Assembly (NCBI GenBank): GCA_050084515.1 | Contig: CM114271.1 | Coordinates: 63,860,001-63,924,000 of the forward strand | From: Blasia pusilla | Taxonomy: Eukaryota; Marchantiophyta; Marchantiopsida; Blasiales | Length of the DNA: 64,000 bases | Direction of reading: 5' to 3' | Shown here: positions 48,250-60,494 of the stretch, piece by piece | Layout: every line of letters begins with the position of its first letter | Numbering within the stretch: the first letter of the stretch is position 1 | Notes under the pieces: generated by a model | What the model saw: only the letters and a program-made list of their open reading frames with translations | Told to the model about the DNA's origin: nothing | Databases searched by the model: none | Program-made: the position numbers and the translations under genes

Positions 48250-49460
48250 AACGGGCCCAACACACTTGTTTACACAAAACGTGTCAATAACATGTTTTCC
48301 CGAACGGACGGACAACACACGCGATGACTGTATTACAAACGCAGACAGTGAAACGTGTAGTCGGTCGGATGAAGACGACGGCATCATGATCCCGGGTCCT
48401 CGGTTCGTTTTGGACCCTCCCCCTCTCGCAGGCAGGCTTTCCGACGAGTCAGCTTTCCGATTTTCAGCCTTCCACAGACCTAAACTTTGATTGATTCAGC
48501 GCCGCAGACCTGATCGTAACGGATGTGGTCGACTTCGTCTTTCCAGCCTCGCGCGAGCTACATTCGATCGATCGGGACCTGATTGTGTCCGTCTCGTGTG
48601 CGGCGGCGACTGCTACACACCTTTCCGCGTATGATTGGCATGTGCCATGAAATTTCACCGTCTTTACTAACTTACTGCTTCGCGCTGGTATAGCACAAAC
48701 ACACTTCCATCTTTCATGGCACATTTCCTTGGTGACATGATTTTTCACCTCGTTTCCTGCCTAACTACTGCGCAGACGCGGAGGTTCACACATCGAGACC
48801 TAGATTCGAAACGCTTGGACGGCATTCCAAATCCGGGAATGGTTTGAGAGTCGAGTCAGAGAGAGAGAGAGAGGGAGATGGCGTTGAGGATCTTGATCCG
48901 GGCGTGAGGACCAGAAGTAATGTACAGCAGCAGCTCTTTTGGAACGTGATGTGGAGCGGAGATGGGACAGGGCTAACCTGATGCATACAGGATATGGGTA
49001 TAGGATATGCTCTCTGGTCCGGTCTTGGACTATCGAACTCGTTGACTATCGAATGCGGAGCTCCGTTTCGCCGGTGCGTTGCACATCAACCATGAAACGA
49101 GTCGGTGAAGTAAAATACTCACAGCATACATAAAACCCGCGGGACTCCTCTCCAGATTGTTTCGACGATCCTTGCTCAACTGGCTTCGGCATTGATTCTG
49201 CCGATTCCCCCGTACGCGTTGCAGATCTATGGCTAACAGGTGTAGACGGTTGCATAACGTGTGGCGCTCTCAGGTGTCACATGGAAGAATTTCAGAGGCG
49301 TCGCAGGCAGTTGCAGGTAGCTAGTAGGTCTCCGAGATCTCACATGAAGCGCTTTCGGAGGAGGGTTCAGAGCGGACTGGATAGCGTTGCAATGACAGAG
49401 GCCACGTGAAAGAAATGTGGAGGGATGCATAAGTGGAAGTGGAGTGAGATGAGATGAGAT
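48250..49460. other. GC-rich block within the candidate Helitron
   Basis: About 1.2 kb of near-even GC between AT-rich flanks, with a short GA tract near 48860. ORFs on both strands (for example 48464-48748 minus, 94 codons) have no recognised domain. An inverted pair TGTGCCATGAAA (about 48645) and TTTCATGGCACA (about 48713) is present. It might be a captured host promoter or exon fragment. Confidence 0.4.
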
Positions 49461-49636
49461 GACGGAAGTGTCAGGTAAAGATGCTCACTATGGAACACTC
49501 AACTCGTTTTCAAAAAAAATGCGTGGACATGAGGTGCTGACAATTCAGGTGCTCTTTCACATCCTAAAATCTATGCAACCATCCAACTCGTGATCACCTC
49601 GGACACAATTTTATAACAGTTTGCTGCCTGTCCTCC

Positions 49637-49666
49637 ACATACTTTTAGTTCGAACTAAAAGTATGT
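49637..49666. repeat. Perfect 30-bp palindrome
   Basis: The two 15-bp halves (ACATACTTTTAGTTC and its exact complement) meet at TTCGAA with no loop. It lies in otherwise unstructured sequence just right of the GC-rich block. Confidence 0.95.
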
Positions 49667-50163
49667 ACCACACATACTTACTAGGAGGGAGGACAAACCC
49701 TAAATGATATCACGTCCTTCATGATAAGGATTTGTCACTGGCATTTGGGAATATTGCATCCCCAAATGAGCCGGTGCATCGATAAAACCTAGTACTAGTT
49801 CTGTCCCATGGATTAGCGAGAGAATGTCTCTCGCCCTTTGGAGAGGGAAGAGCCGATTGCTGCCCTCTTCCGTCTTTACAAGAGGTTCCCCTTTCTTTCT
49901 TAGAACTTGGCTTTGGTGTTCTCCTCCTCCTTATGATTGTCACGAGTTCCCCTATCGTATGTGTTACATTTGTCTTCTTCGACCTTCTTCCCTTAAATTT
50001 TTTTTTATTGGGTGCATGTCTCCTACTTCCTTATCACATCCTGCACTTATTAGTTTCATCCTTCCTGAATTGAAAAATAAAAAACTTAAAAAATAATTCT
50101 GTTTGAAACCTTCCATTAGTGAAATATTTTTTTTCATTTTCCCGTCTCTATTTTATCCTAGTT

Positions 50164-50203
50164 AGTCTTTTTTAGGGTTCCCACCGGAACCCTAAAAAAG
50201 ACT
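50164..50203. repeat. 18-bp perfect inverted repeat (hairpin, 4-nt loop)
   Basis: The left arm AGTCTTTTTTAGGGTTCC (50164-50181) pairs exactly with the right arm (50186-50203) around CACC. It stands in very AT-rich DNA. Confidence 0.95.
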
Positions 50204-52240
50204 TCTTTAATAATCAAGATTTTAATTTTTTTTTAAAATATCAATTTTTTTTTCTTAAATCTTAACATCGGACTTCCATTCCACTTTTAAAAATAATTCC
50301 ACTCCTGGATTACAATTTAAAGAATATCCAACTTTCATCCCTCCTTAAAGTTGGAACCATACTTTCTTCGCCTTCATTCTTTCCACGAAAATAAAATATA
50401 CTTACTAAATTATTTATTAATCTTAATCAATAAATCAATTTTCTTTTCCATTCAAATTTATTTTTTTTTACCAAATGAAAATAAACATGAATATTTTTAA
50501 ATAATAAAAATATTTAACATTTCAAAATTTAGATTTGTTTTTTATTTTTTTAAATCTTAAAAAATAAATAAAATTTTCACTCTTTTGGAGTAATTCCACT
50601 CTTCAATTAAAATTCAAATAATATCTCCGTTCACTAAATAATTTCATTCTCTTATAAAATTTAAACAATACCTACTCCTCTTTCATTCATCTTATCGAAA
50701 TAACACTCGTCCATTAAATAATTATTCTAATTAATAAAGTTATTTTCCTCTTCCATTAAAATTAATTTTCCTTTTCGATGAAATGTAAATTGATATGTAA
50801 TATATGATTTAATGGTAAATTTTTCAAAATTTTATTTCATATGAACCTATCGACTTAATTGACCTCCCAATAAATCTCTAACTTCATGAGACTATGAAAA
50901 AAGAAGTATTCTAAAATCAAAAGGGCATCTTTAAAATTAAAAACTTTGATATTTTTTCTTACTAGTTAGTATGAAATTGATTTTTTAATCAGCATGCTAA
51001 GAAATTATAAGAAAATAATTTTTTTAAAAATTTAGAATATATTTCATTTTGAAATTTAAAGATAATCTCCATTTTGCAAATCTTTAAAGAGTGATAACAT
51101 TTCACTTTCAAATAATACATAACTCATAAATAATTTAATTCCTCCATAAAATTTTCAACTATTTCCATTCTCTTAAAATATTTCCAGGAGGTTACATTAG
51201 TTCATTAGGGGGCCTCTCAAGCGAATTCCTCCCATTTCTTCTCGTCCCTTTCCACTCTTCCTAACAAAGTAACATCCACTAACAAAATTATAAGTTAGTT
51301 TGAATTATGTAAAGCATTTCCTTTTTCCCAATCAAATTCATTTCCGTTTCCCAAAATATGTAATAGGAATAAACATGGTTATTTAAAAAATATTTTTAAT
51401 GAAAAAATTAAAAAAGAAGAATATTTTATTTAATCTTAATTGAGTAATGATATTATCTATTTTAGGTAAAATTCCACTCCTCACTTAAATGTAAATCATA
51501 TTCTAAATAATAATTGATGAATATTTTCTACACATTTTATAAGGTAAGAAAAAAGTCTACTCATATTGCCTTTTTTTCCCTATTTTCTTATTATTTTATC
51601 TCGTGTGTATGGGTTTGCATATTATAATATAGACTATACCACTACAAATAGGGTTGCCTATTATAATATTGGATATGATTATAATTTTATTGATTTTCAG
51701 AAAACCATCCATTCCTTAAAATGTCTTTCCCTATATACTGAAATTTACATACTTTCAAAAAAATATTATTATTATGCCTCTTCCCCGCTTCCCTTTCTTA
51801 TTTTGTAAATAGAAGATAAGTATAATTTTCATTATACGTTACTCTATATCCTCCTATCTCATTATTCTAAAGGCGAAAAGAACTCTCCTCTTCCTTTTGA
51901 GATCTTCTCCCAATAACATACATTTTTATTCTCCTAGATGATAAGGATCTTAAAGAACATTTGAAGACATCAAGAGGATAAAGGATATTTTTTTAAAGAC
52001 ATTCATAATCCATCACGTATTATTAGTCAATGTAATATATGATTTAATGATAGCTCAATTTTTTCAAAAATTGATTTTCATTTTAATTTATCATTTTAAT
52101 TGACCTCCCAACAAACCTGTAGTTTGCTAAATTTATTAAAAAAATGTTCGAAGTAAAAAACCTAGAGATTAGAGAAACTCTCTCATTGTCAAACTCTCTA
52201 TAGTTAACACCAGCCTGTAAGACTCTGTGTATATAAGAAA
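50204..52240. other. Very AT-rich DNA, nothing recognised
   Basis: Homopolymer-rich A/T sequence with no coding signal, inside the candidate Helitron boundaries. Confidence 0.5.
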
Positions 52241-52474
52241 ACTACGCCCCCGCATGCATCGCAGGGCAACATACTAGTCTGGTTCCATCACATTCCCGCT
52301 TCTACCCCATTACCCGCCTGGCATTGTAAGTGTTCGACTCCTCCGAGGCATGGCCATGATAGAGAATCAAAATTGTGGTTTACAGTAAGGCATAGATCGA
52401 TCACGGAGACTCGTTCAACCATAACTCAAAACTATATGCAGATCCTCGCCAGGGCCATGGACTAAGACCGAATT

Positions 52475-52700
52475 TCAGCGTCGGCCATGGACTAACCCCC
52501 CTGCCTTATCACTGGCCTCCACCGATTCATCCAAAACTCCTAAAGCCTGCATAAATTTTTCCGTGCAGATGTTGTATGAAGGGTCACCAGCTCCTTCAGT
52601 GTCACTCAGGCGAAAGGATGTGGCATCCGTTCAGCCATATCAGGGATTTTTTTCCTCTCGTCTGCCAATTCCTGGACCAAATTCAACATTTCGGACGGAT
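52475..52700 (-). pseudogene. Possible coding remnant with a frame change
   Basis: On the minus strand two consecutive open stretches look coding. The first (about 52692-52607) reads MLNLVQELADERKKIPDMAE. The second, one frame over (about 52632-52475), reads FRLSDTEGAGDPSYNICTEK and FMQALGVLDESVEASDK before a stop. A single indel near 52635 would join them. I do not recognise the family. It lies downstream of NOP10 on the same strand and might instead be two exons of an unrelated gene. Confidence 0.3.
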
Positions 52701-53737
52701 CCCTCTTCCTTCAGCTCATGATGACATGAACCGTTCTGGCCGACTGTAGGGTTATTCGAGAAAACCTAGGCCCTTAAGTAAATGCCATTTCGAGAACAAG
52801 ACTCACAACCCTGCATATAAAATTCGGAAACCGGAATTGTGAAATAAAGATGGCAGTAATTGGTTTCGTCACGAGCTGGAGACATTCCATCACCGAGCAG
52901 TACTTTACAATGTGGAACCATAGGCTTCGAGCAATCTCACCACAAAAATAACAACAAAGGTGTATATACACGACTAGTCTCGTCAGTGTATTACTTCCGT
53001 AGTGCGATTCATTCCCATCGGTGATGAACACTCAACGGAATCTTCCTTTCTCGCATTCCTGATCCTTCAGCAAACCAATTCCCTGGGGTGAACTTGCGGT
53101 AATGGATCGAAATATACGAGTATGCCACAAGTCATGTTTTGAAAAACTTGCTAACAAGACTTGACACGCCACTATATAATGTCCATGAATCACAGCCCAA
53201 CTACAAATTCCAAACAAAAGAACTGCAAATCTTGCGGCCAATGGCTGTCAAATGCATTCGTGCACACGGTTGGCTAGATTCTAATATAACTCTTCATTTC
53301 CGCACCAAAAAATACGTAGGTTGCGCAGCACGTCCAGTTGCCATCGTTGTGAGTGCGCCTACAATAGACGTTCAGAGGAAAGTTCGTGATAAAAAAAAAC
53401 CATCCGCTTCAATTTCTTATGATTGTGAAAATTGATCTACAGCGCCGTGGCTCACAAGGCCCAGTCTGACGTCGACTCTGCTGCTTTCGCTCTGTAAGTA
53501 CAAGCAAACAGACTAGCTAACAACAATATCCTGCAGCTACGAGCTTTACCATGATGACCATGAAGAGTAAGACTAGGGGCCGGAAAAATAGTCCCAAACT
53601 GTCATTGCAGCACATACGCTCTTGACATAGCCAATTATCTCATGGCCCGCATAATTCTGCGGCTCCAATGTGAGTGAAAACTGTATGGTAACGAAAAAGT
53701 ACATGAACAATGAAACCACTCTCTCTATCCACGAAAC

Positions 53738-54072
53738 CTAATACGTGTGGGGTGCTCCCTGTGTGGGAAGCAGACCGAATCTTCTCTTGCAAGTAATTCG
53801 CTGCTTAGAAAACTTGTCATCGGGAGAGAAGCGAGCCGGATGAGCGGACTGCGTCGGAGATCCATCGGGCGCTTCTTTCTGTCAGCAACAACCAAAAGCC
53901 CTCAGTCAAACCTAAACCCCAATCCCCGGCGGAAAAATCTTCCTCCAACAACCGACGACATCACTATCACAAAAAAAAAAAAAGCCACGAATTCGGAACA
54001 CGACATAATCCTCCACACCTTCATTGTGTACACCTTGCTCCCATTCTCGTTGATGTAGAACATGAGATACAT
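53738..54072 (-). CDS. NOP10: H/ACA ribonucleoprotein subunit NOP10, two exons
   Basis: NOP10 is the small core subunit of H/ACA snoRNPs, binding dyskerin/CBF5 in the nucleolus and Cajal bodies for rRNA and snRNA pseudouridylation and, in some lineages, telomerase RNP function. Exon 1 (54019-54072) encodes [18 protein letters not shown]. After a 140-nt intron (GT...ACAG), exon 2 (53738-53878) encodes [20 protein letters not shown] followed by [20 protein letters not shown] and a short tail to TAG. The total is 64 residues, the family's usual length. The [12 protein letters not shown] and [10 protein letters not shown] blocks are hallmark NOP10 sequence, and the intron falls at the position I recall for the human gene. 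No defects. A plus-strand ORF over the same bases is a shadow. Confidence 0.95.
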
Positions 54073-57000
54073 GTTTCCAGTATGCACACTAAGTGTCTGG
54101 TCGCTGTGACTCGAAGTGACCGCTACGAGCTCGACTGCGTAATCGTAATGCGTAACAGGAGAGAGGGAGAAAGAAGCCCTAAGCGAAGACGAGAGTATAA
54201 ATGGAAGACGACGAAGATCCTTTCACCCCAGACCTGCCCGGAATCAACACGGACGGGTGAACGGACCTTTGGTTACGCTTCCATAGTAAAGAGTTTAATA
54301 AAAATTAAATAAAATTAATAGTTTTTGTCTTAAAGGCGTCATGACACGCAAAATTCCATTTCGACCGGTTATATCATAAAAAATAAAAAGGACCCTTGAA
54401 TTTCGGTCACTTTTTTATTTCCAAAAGTTTCAGATTTTCAACGGGACATGTTATGTAGGGGACATTATATGAAATCAAACACATTGTTGGCCCTATTCCC
54501 CACCCCTCTCAGCAAGGCACATGTATCTAAAAATACTCACAAATTTTTAAACAAAGGTGCATATTCCAATTAAAGGGTGTTAAATTACAAGTAGTCATGT
54601 AAAAAATCTCATTATATTTCGGGTTGTAATTAAATTTATTTTATGAGGATAAGTAAAGAAATAAAAAAATTGAATAAGAAGGGCAAACCGTAAGAAATAC
54701 TAAAACAAATGAATATAGAAACTAAAACAATAAGTTCGACACTTGAAAAAATCCCACATGAACACTTATGGTTGGTTAGATGTGAATGGATGATGAAATG
54801 ATTGACCCCAAATCACTTTGACTAATGCCGGAAATAAATAATGACAATGAAGAGAGAAAGACTATAAGAATATGAGACTATGATTCTCAAGGGAATGATG
54901 AGCATATGTTTTTAGGAATGAATCAAAAGACATATATAAGTGCCCAAAAGCTTCCACTACAAAAGACATAAATCCATCATTGGCACATCCCATTGTATAA
55001 CTTATAACTTCCTAGTTCTTGGTGATGAATCGAAATTGAAACTTTTAGTTTGTACAATCCGACACACCAAGTCATTACATATTGGATTAGCAACTACCAT
55101 ATCACCCAATAAACAACATTCATCTCGGGACATAAGAATATAAACCCTTCAATGAGATATTGCTTGTATAGTTAGTGTTATGATGTGGATCTCTCTTGCC
55201 CAATAATATACCCTATAACACGAGTCATCAATGCTAATGCCTCTCTAATCACATAACAAGTCATTATTCATTCTCCACCATATGCACATCAGAGAATGTA
55301 GTACCTTTTGTATCAATACACTCCTCCGCATACGCAATTGAACACACCTAGAAGCGAAGGATTAGGAAGTTCCATGCCCAACCGCAAAGCTATCAAGAAT
55401 GAACTCCAAGGAAGACAAAATAGAAGAATAAGAACATTTGTAGAAAGGGATGCCTCCACTCCTACACCTACACGTAAATATATACAAGCTCCATAAGTAT
55501 TAGAAGATGTCTATGAGAGAATGTTGGAAAAGTTGATTTGGTACACCGTCTTGAACATAAGCTCTTGAAGTTGATCAAGCCCATATATAATCCATTGACT
55601 AAAAGTGGGTAAAATCATAGCAAGTGGAATTGAAGATCTCAATTGTTGTTGGAATAATAGATCCCTCTCCTCTATATAGACTATATGATCCATGAAGATA
55701 GGTGCATGTATAGACTACCAAAGACGAACTCCCCAAAAACATTGTTGTTGCTCATGCAAATATGGAGGCAAGCCCTAAATATCCAAAACATACAGGCTCA
55801 GGCAAATCCAAGACTAGGGGGTGGCAAGTCATGAGATTAAGCTAAATGTAGAAATTAAGGCCGGAGAGATCTGCCAAAGGAAGGTTAAGATGGGCAAGAA
55901 ATCTTTGGACCAAAGGATGGAAAACCATACCGTGGGCTAAGATCAATCAAGACAGGCATGCACCTTGAGAGTTTAGACAAGTCTTAAGAGGAAATGCGTT
56001 GCACCACTCGAGAGAGCTAAGGGTGAGCTATGATGCGCAATCAAACCTTAAAGTTAGTCCTTAATTGAGGGCGATTGGATTGGGAATTAGGATTAGTCAA
56101 AAGGGGCAAGAGTACCATGAGACTAGATATGAAACACGGATGACAATAAGAATAACCAAGAGTTATGAAGGCCATGAGTCAAGAAGGACAATTAACCATA
56201 AGACACACGGAATAAGAGGCCCAGGGTTAATATAAACTTGGGGAGTAAACACACAACGGGAAAAAAAAATGATACATATTCAAGTTATCTTAGGATCCAA
56301 CAAGCCAAATATGAAGTTGGGAGTCTCAATGCATGGGTAGATTGAGAGCCAAAAGTAGTGGCCTCCACATCTCAACAAATAAAACAATGAACTCTCAATC
56401 TACTAAAATTCCGAAATATCCAATATTTCAATGACTTCCAACATGATGGGAAATTCTTTTGATAGAGACAAATATTATTTGCAATGGACGAGACAAAGTA
56501 ACATAGGTGCCCCACTCTATTCTCAACCATATCTCGTTTCCACAAAGTAAGAAGCAAATGGGGGGGCACTCTTCATCCCCACCTGCGCATTACTTGGAAA
56601 GGGTTTTAAAATTTCTTATTTTGCCATATTTCAAGTTGTCGACTGGCAAAATCTTGTAGGATTCACTTTGGGAACAGTTTCCAAACTCTGGCTTGGATAA
56701 GTCAACTTACCCAAGCCTCAAAGACAAGGCTCCTTAAGTGCCTGTCATGGCTTTTATGCAACACTTGACATGCAAGACTAGTTTTTACACATTACTACAC
56801 AGATCATGTGACTGGTTGGGTCTCAAGATCTAATCTAATTTTTCCTCTCGTCATTAACCTATGAGTTGTTTACTATCCATACAAAGTCAACCTGCAATAT
56901 ATTGATTCAAGTAAGATGCCCAATGCAATTTTTATTAAATAGTTTAAAACTAATGTGAAAGAAATGACAAGTTGTTAGTAATAAACTTTGAAAAGATTTA

Positions 57001-57830
57001 GAGAAAAATGAAAAGAATATTACTAAAAACATAAGAATGCAAGCATGATAAGTTCCCTATGTGAGGATGGCAATTCAATTTTGTATCTATTATCATCAGC
57101 ATGACACCTCCTAAAATGACAATTACCTTTCATTATAGTTTTTATCTCCTCTTTGGTTTTGGGAAACCATTCTCTTTAAACAACCTCCTTTGTTCCTAGG
57201 TCATATCATGTTCCCATACGCACAAAATCTCTTCCTCCACATGAGTCTCCTCTCCACAAGTGCTCATCTAAACTAATATGCAGCCCTGATTTGTGAATTT
57301 TTTAATCCAATTTTATGGAATTGATGGAAACAATGAAGGGAGTACACACATCACTTACTACCACAATATGGAAAGATTTTTGAGTGGAGGAGAAGACAAA
57401 CACTAACCAATTTCTATAGTTTGGCTCACATCTCCATTCACATCCCATGCTTGAGAAATCAATGTATAATAACTTGACCAATCGACCAAGCATCCAAGAC
57501 AGTAGAAAACATGACAACAAGAGAGAGAGAGAGAACAGATTAAAACGGCCGACTAATAGGAACTATTAATACAAGGTTATGATGAGGGCTAGACATATGA
57601 CATGGCAATTGCAAAGGAATTTGGGTGATGCCCGGAAGGGTTTGAGGTGGGCCTACAAGTGACCCATCAGACTTATATCCATTCACTTATTAAAACTTTG
57701 TGCTAGTGGGTGGCATGTGACATCCAATCTTAGAACAACCACACAAGACAAAACAAATGCTATCCAACATGAGCCTAAACCCAATTTGCCAATTTTGCTA
57801 CGTGTAGGGAGTAATGGAAATTAATCCTTA
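54073..57830. other. NOP10 upstream region then AT-rich intergenic DNA
   Basis: The first ~250 bp, with higher GC and the stretch around 54170-54250, should contain the NOP10 leader and promoter. From 54.3 kb the DNA is AT-rich with short meaningless ORFs, except for the duplicated segment at 56375-56572. Confidence 0.4.
56375..56572 (-). repeat. Diverged duplicate of 58542-58720
   Basis: Both segments share AATAAAACAAT, AAATTCC, GATTTCCAA/GACTTCCAA, ATAGAGACAAAT/ACAGAGGCACAT, GAGACA(A/G)AGTAACATAGGT and CTCGTTTCCACAA in order. Minus-strand frames stay open in both (LTLWKR ... LCYSVSS versus LTLWKR ... LCYFVSS). The substitution pattern in the open frames is not clearly synonymous-biased by eye. 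Confidence 0.75.
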
Positions 57831-60135
57831 TTATTCTCGCTTCTTCCTAAGGAAGCTCAAGCCCGTCTCGGCAAAGGGTAGAATCGTAGATGATGAGAAA
57901 TCTGGGAGGTTTGGACACTTTGATATCTCCCAAGATCTGGTCAAGCCTTGAGGAATTATGGAAGCAAGCATAGGGGATATTTCCTCCTTACATCTCTTGA
58001 CTGGCCCCATAAGCAAGGACGGCCAGCATCTCAAAGGTGTTGGATGCTCAACATATCTGATGTCCCTCAATGACAACATGCTAAACAGTTCTCATGCCAC
58101 TTCTGAAAGGAAGACAAGTCCGAGCCAGATCCAAAAAGTCAAGTGTTATAACTCTTTCTCTCCTTAAGTAACCTCTCCAATATCATTTGAATATGAGCAG
58201 TTTTGCTTGAAAGAAGGGTAAATCTTCCTTCATCAGGTACTTCTTCAGTACCCTAAATCTCCATAGTACCTGCCACTGCTTGCAACCATTCATTAGTCTC
58301 ACCATTCGAAGGGGCCTGATCCATTCCGTCATCTCATTGTCACAAACTGTCTCTAGTGAAGTAACCACACTCCTTTGGTTCTTTGATTTGTAAAAATATG
58401 TGGACCAAATATTGCATACAAAAGAATAATTCTGGTTGACAAAACATAATAAACCTGAATGAATGTGCAGAGACAATTCGTTTCCAGATACTCAGTTTCA
58501 GTCAAAATGAACCAGTCAGGCACAGCTCAGCAAATAAAACAATAAACTTCCTGTTAGCTGAAATTCCAAGGCATCCAGGCATTTAGTGATTTCCAATATG
58601 ACAGGAAATTCCATTGACAGAGGCACATATCATGTGCAGTGGATGAGACAGAGTAACATAGGTACCCCACTCTTTTCTCAACAGTAGCTCGTTTCCACAA
58701 GGTGAGTAGGCACTGAGGTTTCAAAAAAATCGTAACAGAACGCGAATAAATCTTCCAACCTTGGAGGCAGAACACCACTTGCAGAAAAGTCCCGATGCCT
58801 TCGAGTAGACTGTGTTCCAATACTATCATTCAACTACTGTCCACAGGCAGAAATCCAAACAGATAGAGCATTACCCAATAATCATATCATATCCACATCC
58901 TAATCACTCTAAGAAAGAAGGGTACCTGCCATGTAGCACATAAACTCACAAATTTTCCACCAGTATTTGACATCTCATGGTAGTATCAAACATCTTCACA
59001 CTGAATAACTAGAGTCACTCGGATGTCAATGATGTGCAAGGCCAGTGGACCTAAGACCTGCAACCCGAGTATAATGATGCGTTCCTCCCAAACAATCAGC
59101 TCTGACCCAGGGTTTCCAATGAGACAGCCGTTGTAAATTTCTTCCATGCAAGCAGTAGGACTTGACAAACCCTGACCCTAAACTCGCATGCTTCCCTACA
59201 AGATGAGCCAAAGTGAAAATACAGATACCCTTGATAATTGTAATCGCTGACAACTGGGGCTTGTTCCTGATGGTTTTCTGCTGTGTTTCCTTCCTTTCAA
59301 ATTCATGAAAATCCATCCACCAAACTTGTCAGTTAAAATCCTCTTCTGTGCTCTCTCCATTTCTGCTGGGCTCAGAAGCCGTGTGAGGTGGTCCCTTTCA
59401 GCTCTACTTTCAGATATGGGTCACAACGGTTAACTTGGTTTTTTCTTGTAATAAGGACAGAGTTGGGGTTTAGGGTTTACATGCTGCATATAAATGTTCG
59501 TTGTTTTGCAGCTTCATAAGCTCTCCCAGCTGGTGAATCAAAAGTAGTCGCACAGAAATTTCCTCACTGGGGCTCAGTTTACGCCCTTTCCAATCAGGAT
59601 AGAGAAACCAAACCCCAAAATCCAAGAACCCCCGAGAAACTCCAAACTCTCACATCAGCGAGATTTTGGAGTACTAACTATTGGCGAATCCTCCAGGTCT
59701 GATCAACCTTCGACACTGGTGGATGCTGAAGCAAACTTGAAGCAAAATCTTCGACGAAGCAGCCCAATCTGCCAGAAATGCACACTCGTTGCAGCATCGA
59801 ACTTACGCTTCGGCATTGTAGCTCTCCTGGCGCCGGAGCCGAGAAGAGAGTATCCGCCGGGTAGTGAATTTTTCAGGACGGGTCGGGTAAGTGGACTGAC
59901 TGCAGCCGGTACATCAGAAGAGCACGATACAAAACATTCGCCTGCCGGAGAAGCCCATGGAGGTTCTTCGAGATCATCAACCAGACTAGAAAAAGTCCAC
60001 TTATGGAGTTTGCTAGCCAATAAAGAAGGCGTCGCAAAGCGACCCACAGAAAACCAAGTCTCCTCCAGGAAACCACCAGAGACGGACCTACTTTCAGATA
60101 ACAAAGACGACACTCAAAAGCGGCGAGGTCACTGA
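57831..60135 (-). other. Unresolved coding-like region
   Basis: Several stretches look like exons but I could not assemble a gene. Examples on the minus strand are FSASGVLPPRLEDLFAFCYD (about 58770-58700), GTEEVPDEGRFTLLSSKTAH (58240-58180) after a TTTAG acceptor-like site, and an open stretch in 59815-60110 ending GARRATMPKR at a GTAAGT donor-like site. The plus strand also has a long open frame at 59719-60135. No frame begins with an ATG at the expected place. It might be a multi-exon gene convergent with nothing, or a decayed one; no family is recognised. Confidence 0.25.
58542..58720 (-). repeat. Partner of the duplicated segment at 56375-56572
   Basis: This is the better-conserved-looking copy, lying within the coding-like region. 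Homology starts near CACAGCTCAGCAAATAAAAC and ends at the CTCGTTTCCACAAG stretch, and does not extend into the adjacent coding-like LPPRLEDLFAF stretch. Confidence 0.75.
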
Positions 60136-60494
60136 ATAAAAATTTGTGCTGTAAAATGACACTGTACAGTTGAATATTGGCGAGGTCGAACAAAGCATCG
60201 AAACCTCAATATTCGAACAGAACTAGACTATGAACCTCATGGCAGGTGGAAATTGAATGGCAGCCCAACCAGGCCAAAGGAATGCGCTTCGCAGTACTAA
60301 ATAAGGGGGAAAGGAATTCTACGCGAGTGCGTGAAAAGGCCATGGGGATGAGAGGAGAAGATCTAATATACTCATCTGAAGCTACTGAGAACTGGTGACC
60401 ACCTCCAACCGATATAAATACAACCAACCATGATTTGCGACGACGGCAAATGAACGGGTTGATGATCCATCATTCCAGAATCACCACGGTTAAC

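Larger units (their letters stand above)
47893..52277 (+). mobile_element. Candidate non-autonomous Helitron carrying a GC-rich block
   Basis: The left end A/TCTATATTATAATTGGAGAG with TTGACATGTGAAAA about 60 bp inside resembles plant Helitron 5' ends. The right end at 52277 reads CTAG followed by T, preceded at 10-nt spacing by an imperfect GC-rich hairpin (CCCCCGCATGCATCGCAGGG). Both ends point the same way, 4.4 kb apart, and the inserted ends have A and T flanks as expected. No Rep/helicase gene is inside. Whether the two ends belong to one element is inference; they could be two remnants. Confidence 0.4.

Noticed and set aside
53747-54058. Plus-strand 103-codon ORF starting [12 protein letters not shown]
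   Set aside because: It lies antisense to both NOP10 exons and the intron; the minus strand gives a complete conserved protein.
59703-60135. Opposing 136-138 codon ORFs on the two strands
   Set aside because: Neither starts with ATG (both begin GTG) and no domain is recognised; kept only as part of an unresolved region.
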